Below, one piece after another: positions 58,149 to 64,000 of a stretch of DNA of 64,000 nt. The position numbers were made by a program, and so were the translations under genes. The notes below the pieces were generated by a model that did not search any database, was not told where the DNA came from, and worked only from the letters and a program-made list of their open reading frames with translations. This stretch comes from Verrucomicrobiia bacterium (GTDB lineage: Bacteria > Patescibacteriota > Saccharimonadia > Saccharimonadales > Saccharimonadaceae). Positions within the stretch are counted from its first letter, which is position 1. Each line of letters opens with the position of its first letter. The stretch spans positions 62,001 to 126,000 of the forward strand of contig DASPIB010000001.1 of NCBI GenBank assembly GCA_035629335.1, read 5' to 3'.

Positions 58149-59210
58149 ATGAGTGAACGAACCGCCACAATTCTCTATGGGGATGAGCTACGCGATGGCA
58201 AGCCAAAATGGGCTCTCGATTCGATGCTATCCGACCGTGCCGGCCTGGCTCGCCACTTAGCGAACTATGATATTTCGCTGAGTGTTGCTGCTGTTCGCTC
58301 TGGCGAGGAAAGTTACGATATAATTCATCAGCCGGAATTTGACGACAACCAGGAGCTAATTGTCGAGGGTGTTAAGCAAATTTCGGGGTTGGAACTCGGC
58401 CGGGTTATTCTTGATCGTCACACTTTAGCCTATGGGCAAAAGCAGCGAGATCTACGTATGCCGCAAGTGAACGAAACCGAGGTCCAGGCGTATGGTGCGA
58501 ATAAATTAGCTGCCTACAAAGACATCCATGGTCACTTACCAGAAGCGATTCCCACCTTTCTGGCGAGCGAACACGAGCAGTACCTTGAAGCAATTCCTGA
58601 TGGCCCTTTTATCGCCAAGCCCATCAAAGGCTCGTTCGGGGTAGGCATAAAAACATTCGCTTCGAAGGCCGAGCTTCAAGCTTGGGTAAACGGAGAGGGT
58701 AGCGAGGCTGCTGAGCGATATATTTTTCAGCCGAAGTATGATTTCACGAAGCCGCTTCCTGGGTTAAGGCCGTATTCACCAGCTGATGAAGGGGCGTTTT
58801 TAGAGCGCAACTACTCGCCGCTGGTAAAAGAAGTGAGGATGTATACGTTTTATAATGCGACATCAGATATCACCACAATCTTGCCGGTCGCACGCCACAA
58901 CGAGCCCAGCCTTACCGAAGATCGCGTTCATGCCCGTTGGTTTTTTGTGCAGCCCGAGCCGCTACTTGAGCGCTTAGCGCCACCAACAACCGAAACCGCA
59001 AGACGGTTAGCACAGGCTGCCGGAGCGACCGCGGTGTATATTTCTGTCGATTTTGGCTACGGTGAACGTGGTGCCGAAGCTCCTGATTGGCGATTAATTG
59101 AATCGAACTCAAGGTTTACTCGCCTCATAGACGAAGAGCAGCATCCGGAAATAGGAGCCAAGGTGAGAGATAGCTTTGCTCGGCACGTCGGTGAACTTCT
59201 AGACTCCTAA
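58149..59210 (+). CDS. ATP-grasp-like protein, unknown substrate
   Basis: A 353-residue protein directly after dnaJ. PFIAKPIKGSFGVGIKTF near residues 155-172 is the ATP-grasp glycine-rich loop; WRLIESNSRFTRLID near 316-330 supplies the E-x-N metal ligands; and an Arg/Tyr-rich central part (EVRMYTFYNA) leads into the third domain. ATP-grasp enzymes ligate carboxylates to amines or thiols through acyl phosphates. Two more ATP-grasp genes follow at 59.8 and 61.2 kb. Substrate unknown. Confidence 0.75.
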   Translation: MSERTATILYGDELRDGKPKWALDSMLSDRAGLARHLANYDISLSVAAVRSGEESYDIIHQPEFDDNQELIVEGVKQISGLELGRVILDRHTLAYGQKQRDLRMPQVNETEVQAYGANKLAAYKDIHGHLPEAIPTFLASEHEQYLEAIPDGPFIAKPIKGSFGVGIKTFASKAELQAWVNGEGSEAAERYIFQPKYDFTKPLPGLRPYSPADEGAFLERNYSPLVKEVRMYTFYNATSDITTILPVARHNEPSLTEDRVHARWFFVQPEPLLERLAPPTTETARRLAQAAGATAVYISVDFGYGERGAEAPDWRLIESNSRFTRLIDEEQHPEIGAKVRDSFARHVGELLDS

Positions 59211-59247
59211 AAAGTTAAAAATATTAGGATAAATCGACAAAACTAAA

Positions 59248-59266
59248 GCCCGGAAACGTCCGGGCG
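59248..59266 (-). terminator. Intrinsic terminator of the 59326 gene
   Basis: GCCCGGA (59248-59254) pairs with TCCGGGC (59259-59265); on the minus strand it runs into TTTAGTTTTG. Confidence 0.75.
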
Positions 59267-59325
59267 GCGAATCATTGTTGGAGAGTAACGAATAACCTCT
59301 TTTACCGTATCTGAGTGACTAGCGT

Positions 59326-59652
59326 CTAGGCGATGTTGCGGATCTCGAACGTGTCTTCGGTACGCCTAACTCGAAGCTTCGAGAATTCGTGCTCGGCGCC
59401 GTAGTCTCTACGCCAGCGCTCGTTGACCGTTTTTTCGTCGGTACCCAATGCCTGGAGGACCATGTCGAGGCTGAGACCGAAGAGGTCTGCAAGGTGGATG
59501 CCATCGACGTTAGCGGCCGCGAGCTTTGCGGGGGTGGATTCGCCACTCATACCGCTATGGCACGGGTGCCACGTGAGGTGGACGTCCTCGCCGTTTTCGG
59601 TGTAGACGCATAGGATCTGTCGGACGACGTCAGGAGTGTTACGAATTTGCAT
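59326..59652 (-). CDS. Orphan small protein, unknown
   Basis: A 108-residue protein with AAGGAGGAT before ATG 59652. Starts MQIRNTPDVVRQILCVYTEN, then beta strands, a helix (GIHLADLFGLSLDMVLQALG) and charged strands. TATAAT (minus strand, near 59690) with TAGACT 17 bases before it. It interrupts the ATP-grasp cluster in the opposite direction. Unassigned. Confidence 0.65.
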   Translation of the reverse strand: MQIRNTPDVVRQILCVYTENGEDVHLTWHPCHSGMSGESTPAKLAAANVDGIHLADLFGLSLDMVLQALGTDEKTVNERWRRDYGAEHEFSKLRVRRTEDTFEIRNIA

Positions 59653-59798
59653 CGATCCTCCTTGTGGCGAACTGAAGATTATTAACATTATAACACGAAT
59701 ATGCAAAGAAGTCTATAATTGACGAATCGGCTTTATTGTTATAATTTAGAGTAAGCATTCGCCGTTATCAGCAACATAATACAGAGAAGGTTTTATAT

Positions 59799-61172
59799 AT
59801 GGCTTGGCTTGAAAACGCAATTTCTTACAACCGTAACCGGCAGATGGGCTCTGTTTATTATGACCAGTCATATTTTATTTATTTAAATCAGTATTTTGAC
59901 GATTATCTCATGGTGGGTAACTCGCACAACCAGTGGTTAAAAGACTTCGATCTGTACGACAAACACATTCAGTTACAGTCAGATGGCGAGGCACATACCA
60001 ATCCGCGCTTGGCTGCTTCTGAAAGCTTTGCCGAGGTGGTAAAATCGCACCCACGGCGCAAATTTGTACTATATGGCCCGCTCGATCCACCGTACCCGGT
60101 TAATCCACTGATGTACATCATGAACTCACCTACAATCGCGCACGCCTACGAACATAAGCGCTACTTCCGGGATGAATTTGCCGATCTCATTAACCTGCCG
60201 GATCATGTAGTGAAGCGCCTGGATGAACTGAACGCCGATGCTTACGCTGAGCTTTCGGCGATGTTTGGCGAAAAATTTGTTGTCCAGGAAGTTGAATCGT
60301 CTGGGTCAAAAGGGACGTTTATTGTTAAAAACCTCACCCAATTTGAAGCAGCCGTCAGAAACTTGAAGGCCATTTCTTACAGTGGTACGGTAGTGGTTTC
60401 TAAGTTTATTGATGGCGAAACCTTTAGCGTCCAGGTGTGTGTGACGAAGTACGGCATTTTTACCGGTGGCTTGCAGCGACAACTAGTGGACAGCCCTTAC
60501 CTCTGTAACCCTAACCTACCCGAAGTGACCAAATGGGTGGGTGGCGAGCTCGGCGGGCAATATCCGGAAATTCTTAAGCATCGCACACAGGAAATCGCCA
60601 CTGTCGTCGGGTCGGAGCTAGCGAGTCACGGCTACCGGGGTATTTTTGGTATCGATTTAATTATTACGCCAGAAAATGAAGTTTATGCGATCGAAATTAA
60701 CGCCCGGCTCACTGGTTATAGCGGTGTTTTGAGCGACATGCAGTTTGAGAAACAAAAAATCCCCTTTATGCTGCTGCATATCCTTGAGCTTGCGAATATG
60801 CGCTACGAAGTCAACGATTCCGACGCACTGCCGACCATGAACTCGCTTGACGATAAATATTCTTACCTGATTCTCTGTAACCAACTCGAAACCAAGCAAA
60901 TACTTAAAACCGAGATTAAAAGCGGCATTTACAAGCTGACCGAGCAGGGCGTAGAATTTGTGAAAAGCAGCTACTCGATTGTTGATCTGCCCGACGAAGA
61001 CCATGTTATTATTTTGAGTCGCTTCAAAAAAGGCGATACGATCAATCGGGGCTCTCGTATCTTGAAAATTATCAAAAAGGGTGCGACTATGAGTGCAGAA
61101 ACCGCCGACCTCGACAAACCGGCCCAAGAGTTGGTCGCAAAAATAAAGCAGCATTTTAAGATCGAATCGTAG
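59799..61172 (+). CDS. ATP-grasp carboxylate-amine ligase-like protein
   Basis: A 457-residue protein. The N-terminal 130 residues are unusual; the ATP-grasp core spans about 140-340: KFVVQEVESSGSKGTFIVK (glycine-rich loop), VVVSKFIDGETFSVQVC, and IEINARLTGYSGV with the catalytic E-x-N. The C-terminal 100 residues form beta strands as in biotin-carboxylase-type enzymes (VIILSRFKKGDTINRGSRIL). It is followed 6 bases later by the RimK-like gene. The pair is probably one pathway, such as peptide or cell-wall amino-acid ligation. Confidence 0.85.
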   Translation: MAWLENAISYNRNRQMGSVYYDQSYFIYLNQYFDDYLMVGNSHNQWLKDFDLYDKHIQLQSDGEAHTNPRLAASESFAEVVKSHPRRKFVLYGPLDPPYPVNPLMYIMNSPTIAHAYEHKRYFRDEFADLINLPDHVVKRLDELNADAYAELSAMFGEKFVVQEVESSGSKGTFIVKNLTQFEAAVRNLKAISYSGTVVVSKFIDGETFSVQVCVTKYGIFTGGLQRQLVDSPYLCNPNLPEVTKWVGGELGGQYPEILKHRTQEIATVVGSELASHGYRGIFGIDLIITPENEVYAIEINARLTGYSGVLSDMQFEKQKIPFMLLHILELANMRYEVNDSDALPTMNSLDDKYSYLILCNQLETKQILKTEIKSGIYKLTEQGVEFVKSSYSIVDLPDEDHVIILSRFKKGDTINRGSRILKIIKKGATMSAETADLDKPAQELVAKIKQHFKIES

Positions 61173-61178
61173 GATAAT

Positions 61179-62084
61179 ATGAAAATTGGAATTCTGACCC
61201 ACCTGCCTAACTACTACACCGAACGGCGGCTTGAAGAAGAGGCGCAAAAACGCGGCCACGATGTGATGATGATTCGTTCTTCGGCGAGTCACGTCGAGAT
61301 CAACAGCGAACACCCAACGGTGATCTACCAAGGCCAAGCGCTTGATGATTTAAACGCGGTGATTCCGCGCATCTTACCCAGCGCGTCATCGTACGGCAAT
61401 GCTATTTTACGGCAATTCGAAATGATGGGCGTCTATACCACGGCAAAATCGCTGGCTATCGGTCGTTCACACGATGTGCTTCGTAGCTTACAGTTACTCA
61501 ATAAAGCCGGCGTGGGCATCCCAAAAACTATCATTACCCGCGAACCAAGCCAGATCGATAACTTGCTCGAACGGGTAGGGCTCCCGGCGGTTATTAAGGT
61601 TGCCCAAGCGCGCAATAACCACGCCGTACTGGTAGAAAGCCAAAAGGCAGCAAATTCTGTGCTGCAGGCGTTTTATATGGGTGATGCTGACCTTTTAATC
61701 CAAGAATATGCCGGCAATACCACCGAAGAAATTCAGGATGTTCGAGCCGTGGTGGTAGGGAGTACGGTTGTCGCCAGCGTCAAGCGCGAAGGTTCGGCTC
61801 GTAGTTTCTTTTCAAGTTCCGGCAAGCAAGAATATGGCATGAGCGCCAAGCTCACCGAACAAGAGCGTAAATTAGCGGTTAAGGCGGCTCGGGCTATTGG
61901 CCTCAGCGTCTGCGTGGTAGACATGCTGCTAACGCCTTCACGACAGTTTGTACTTCGGCTTGATTCAGCACCGGCGCTCGAAAGCATCGAGCAGGTAACC
62001 GGGCGTAACATTGCCGGAAAAATCATTGATTATGTTGAATTAAACGCCCCAAGACGTAATAAAAAAGACAAAGTTGGCGCATAA
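61179..62084 (+). CDS. RimK-like ATP-grasp protein, altered metal site
   Basis: A 301-residue protein: N-terminal pre-ATP-grasp (MKIGILTHLPNYYTERRLEE), ATP-grasp core (AVIKVAQARNNHAVLVES; LLIQEYAG), and a RimK-like end. RimK relatives normally finish with E-V-N-x-x-P-G-L-E-G-I-E-x-x-T; here it reads RLDSAPALESIEQVTG near residue 266-281: Glu and Asn ligands are replaced by Arg and Asp/Ser and the Gly by Ala. This could abolish or change catalysis. It is coupled to the intact ATP-grasp gene 6 bases upstream. Confidence 0.85.
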   Translation: MKIGILTHLPNYYTERRLEEEAQKRGHDVMMIRSSASHVEINSEHPTVIYQGQALDDLNAVIPRILPSASSYGNAILRQFEMMGVYTTAKSLAIGRSHDVLRSLQLLNKAGVGIPKTIITREPSQIDNLLERVGLPAVIKVAQARNNHAVLVESQKAANSVLQAFYMGDADLLIQEYAGNTTEEIQDVRAVVVGSTVVASVKREGSARSFFSSSGKQEYGMSAKLTEQERKLAVKAARAIGLSVCVVDMLLTPSRQFVLRLDSAPALESIEQVTGRNIAGKIIDYVELNAPRRNKKDKVGA

Positions 62085-62091
62085 TAGAGCT

Positions 62092-62556
62092 ATGGCAAGC
62101 GGGGAACGAAAAGCAGCGTGGGTTATTGGAGGCATGGTACTGCTGCTATTGGGGTTCGCCGTTTGGTCTTTGTTTATGGATTGGCGGTCGTCTACCCGAG
62201 TGGTCGTGGGCGACGCTGTGATTGATGCGCAGATTGCTCGCAGCGAGCAAGAACGCGCTAATGGCCTCAGCAAAGTTTCATCGCTGAAAGCCAACGAAGG
62301 TATGGTGTTCGTTTTTGATAAAGACGATCTATGGAGTGTGTGGATGAAGGGCATGCGTTTTTCAATTGATGTTATTTGGCTCGACAAAGATAAAAAAGTA
62401 GTGCATATTGTCAAAAACATTTCGCCCGATACCTACCCCGGTACTTTTAAGCCGAAAAATCCAGCCCGATATATCCTAGAAGTGCCAGCCGGAACGGTTG
62501 ACGCCAAAAATATTACCATTGGCAAACAGGCGAGCTTTGAACTCCCGCGTCACTAG
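62092..62556 (+). CDS. DUF192 family membrane-anchored protein
   Basis: A 154-residue protein, N-terminal TM (about residues 9-30) and an extracytoplasmic DUF192 domain: VIDAQIARSEQERANGLS, then GMVFVFDKDDLWSVWMKGM, then DVIWLDKDKKVVHI and YILEVPAGTV, which match the family. Its role is unknown. CATAAT (62080-62085), which overlaps the stop codon of the ATP-grasp gene, ends 6 bases before ATG, so it may be leaderless with its own promoter. Confidence 0.92.
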   Translation: MASGERKAAWVIGGMVLLLLGFAVWSLFMDWRSSTRVVVGDAVIDAQIARSEQERANGLSKVSSLKANEGMVFVFDKDDLWSVWMKGMRFSIDVIWLDKDKKVVHIVKNISPDTYPGTFKPKNPARYILEVPAGTVDAKNITIGKQASFELPRH

Positions 62557-62571
62557 CGGTATAGTAAGGGT

Positions 62572-63063
62572 ATGTCAGCTAGTCTTTTCTTTATAATTCT
62601 GCTTGCCGGGTTATTTTTGTTTAGTTTTATTACCAAACGGCGGTTTGGGGTGCTGGGCTTGGCGCTCGCTGCCGGTGCTTTAATTAGTGAGAGTTGGGCG
62701 GCCACCTTAACGCCAGCGATTGAGCAGCAGGGGATTTACGTTGCTGCACCACCGCTAGAAGTACTCGTGCGATCGGTATTGTTATTGCTGCCGCCGGTGA
62801 TCTTGCTATTCAGCGGGCCAATGTACACTAGTAAATTGTGGCGATTTATCGGTTCGTTAATTTTTGCATTGCTGGCCACGACCTTTTTGTTTAATTACTT
62901 TGCTGCCACCTTGCAGTTCGACCACACAAGCGCAATGTTTGCACTAGTTATTGAAACCTATCGGCCATATATCGTGGTAGCGGGGCTGAGTCTAGCGGTG
63001 CTCGATACCTTTTTGCTGAAAACGCCAAAATTCAAACGCCCTCGGCGCGAAAAGCACGAATAA
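62572..63063 (+). CDS. Polytopic membrane protein, unknown
   Basis: A 163-residue protein with four or five membrane segments, a small outer loop, and a basic C-terminus (KRPRREKHE). TATAGT ends exactly 6 bases before the ATG. Resembles CvpA-like proteins in layout but I see no clear motif. Follows DUF192 by 15 bases. Confidence 0.7.
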   Translation: MSASLFFIILLAGLFLFSFITKRRFGVLGLALAAGALISESWAATLTPAIEQQGIYVAAPPLEVLVRSVLLLLPPVILLFSGPMYTSKLWRFIGSLIFALLATTFLFNYFAATLQFDHTSAMFALVIETYRPYIVVAGLSLAVLDTFLLKTPKFKRPRREKHE

Positions 63064-63135
63064 CCGTGAAAATCGCGGGCGGGCATTGACAGACATGGCT
63101 CGAAAATGGTATTGTCTTTTCTGAGCATTATGTAT

Positions 63136-63212
63136 GGAACCATAGCTCAGCTGGTTAGAGCACCTGCCTTTTAAGCAGGGTGTCCTGGGTTCAAGTCCCA
63201 GTGGTTCCTCCA
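63136..63212 (+). tRNA. tRNA-Lys (UUU)
   Basis: A 77-nt cloverleaf, GGAACCA acceptor with TGGTTCC and encoded CCA. Anticodon loop CTTTTAA gives UUU. D-loop AGCTCAGCTGGTTAGAGC and T-loop GGTTCAAGTCC are standard. Confidence 0.96.
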
Positions 63213-63223
63213 GGTATTATTAT

Positions 63224-63265
63224 AAAAAAGTCCTTTGATTTTATGACGAATCGAAGGACTTTTTA
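63224..63265 (+). terminator. Terminator of tRNA-Lys
   Basis: AAAAAAGTCCTTTGATT pairs with AATCGAAGGACTTTTT (one G-U/T-C wobble position), directly after the tRNA. Confidence 0.88.
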
Positions 63266-63286
63266 GATGGCCATTATTTCATAAAA

Positions 63287-63325
63287 AACAGGGTTGATCC
63301 GCATCGCTACGGACCAACCCTTAAC
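63287..63325 (-). terminator. Terminator of the 63354 gene
   Basis: AGGGTTGATCCG (63290-63301) pairs with CGGACCAACCCT (63310-63321) with one A-C mismatch; on the minus strand it ends in TGTTTTTTATG. Confidence 0.8.
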
Positions 63326-63353
63326 TAACATGCTGCTAGTTATGAGGTGTTAA

Positions 63354-63950
63354 TTACTTCTCCCTGACTTCGATCGATGCGATCTTGCAACCCACCTTCC
63401 AGCGACCGTCTGCCTGGTTGTAATAATCATCGAGTCGAACGTAGATTCCGGGCTCGATGTGCTGAGCGGTCATATCGAAGAGCTCGCGTGGCGTGGGTCG
63501 CGCGCCGGCAATAGCATGAACAAACAGATGCGCCTTGATGGGTGCTCGGTGAGTGACAGTGCAGTCCAGCACCTTCACCAAGATTCCATCCATGCTGCCA
63601 TGGGTCTTATCACCGGTGAACAGGATATCAACCTTGTGGTCGTTGGTGAACGTCAGCCTGACGACGGTGCCCTTTGGGGCGTGGCGGAAGTCAAACGGCT
63701 CACGGGGCGTCTGGAACTTGATCGGCCTATCGGAAGCAATATAGCCGATACCCTTTGCCGTGTATTTGCGGCCAAAAGCGCCACCGCGGCCGTTTGAGTA
63801 CCAGGTGATCAAGCTAACGTCGGACTCCGAGGCCTTTCGCTCAAGATTGGCACGCGCCTCTTCGGCCGTGTCGCCATGTGCCTGGATAGGCCCGTGTACG
63901 TCACGGATGTCAAACAGATGCGTGCCGTCATTAATGACACTGATAGCCAT
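63354..63950 (-). CDS. Orphan protein, unknown
   Basis: A 198-residue protein, GCAGGAAGG before ATG 63950. Starts MAISVINDGTHLFDIRDVHG; a Gly-rich loop (NGRGGAFGRKY), then beta-rich regions (GTVVRLTFTNDHKVDILFTG; GIYVRLDDYYN). Two Cys. No signal or TM. TATAAT inside GGATATAATATCC at about 63981-63993 is its -10 box. Higher GC than neighbours, like other orphan genes here. Confidence 0.65.
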   Translation of the reverse strand: MAISVINDGTHLFDIRDVHGPIQAHGDTAEEARANLERKASESDVSLITWYSNGRGGAFGRKYTAKGIGYIASDRPIKFQTPREPFDFRHAPKGTVVRLTFTNDHKVDILFTGDKTHGSMDGILVKVLDCTVTHRAPIKAHLFVHAIAGARPTPRELFDMTAQHIEPGIYVRLDDYYNQADGRWKVGCKIASIEVREK

Positions 63951-64000
63951 GATCGCCTTCCTGCGGGATCGATAACTTGGATATTATATCCTATGGATAG

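Noticed and set aside
58149-62084. Graspetide (ATP-grasp RiPP) biosynthetic cluster
   Set aside because: No short precursor gene with a conserved core lies next to the ATP-grasp genes; the small ORF at 59326 is on the other strand and has its own promoter.
1-64000. Alternative genetic code (UGA read as Gly, as in Gracilibacteria/SR1)
   Set aside because: UGA ends tsaC and other genes at the expected family length, and no conserved gene needs in-frame UGA.
1-64000. Prophage, integrated plasmid or insertion sequence
   Set aside because: No integrase, transposase, capsid, terminase or replication gene was found; tRNAs have no flanking att duplications that I could see.

Overview
The window reads as chromosomal DNA of a small-genome bacterium, most likely a member of Candidatus Saccharibacteria (TM7) or a close relative in the Patescibacteria/CPR. 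This is inference from gene style: a minimal core (FtsH, MurJ, LepA, HrcA-GrpE-DnaK-DnaJ, TilS, TsaC, TrmB, MurC), no biosynthetic operons, many small envelope proteins, several short lineage-type genes without recognisable relatives, and many genes whose -10 box sits directly before the start codon. TGA is used as a normal stop, so the recoded CPR lineages (Gracilibacteria/SR1) are excluded. No phage, plasmid, transposase or CRISPR was seen.

Layout. 0-14 kb: a MacB-like exporter (cut by the window edge), an AbrB-MFS pair, a compact cobalamin-type riboswitch ahead of a zinc-finger protein and a CorA-type channel, then a DsbA-like thioredoxin, a CBS membrane protein, a MutY-like glycosylase without its Fe-S cluster, MscS, TsaC-TrmB and a MurC-type ligase. 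14-24.5 kb: a long palindrome between divergent genes, an ABC-2 exporter, a PIG-L deacetylase, tRNA-Ile(CAU), a cytoplasmic trehalase, a DivIC/FtsB-like protein, tRNA-fMet, and a three-gene set of a cysteine-less disulfide reductase homologue, a lone ATP-cone and a 6-TM protein. 24.5-33 kb: an accessory stretch of orphan small genes with strong promoters, Shine-Dalgarno sites and terminators, an elongator tRNA-Met, a frameshifted beta-propeller surface protein and other broken genes. 33-51 kb: YdcF, GalE and envelope proteins, a DUF2277 protein, an MFS carrier, a Band-7 protein, a His-rich protein divergent from a Fur-family regulator, DUF427-TilS, then FtsH-MurJ and LepA. 51-59 kb: the CIRCE-controlled heat-shock regulon, interrupted by orphan genes between dnaK and dnaJ. 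58-64 kb: three ATP-grasp proteins, DUF192, tRNA-Lys and another orphan gene.

Two expression styles coexist. Many core genes have a -10 hexamer ending 6 to 9 bases before ATG, so the transcript would begin at or very near the start codon (leaderless). The orphan small genes instead carry a consensus sigma-70 promoter with 16-17 base spacing, a 5' leader with a good Shine-Dalgarno site (sometimes with a mini-ORF and hairpin), and a strong hairpin terminator. Single-base disruptions are confined to accessory genes; all core genes are intact.

Best candidates for something new are the cobalamin-type riboswitch operon, the leaderless/leadered split with its orphan-gene cassettes, the catalytically altered enzymes (MutY-like, cysteine-less reductase, RimK-like ATP-grasp), and the propeller surface protein. 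All functional statements come from reading the sequence without database searches.
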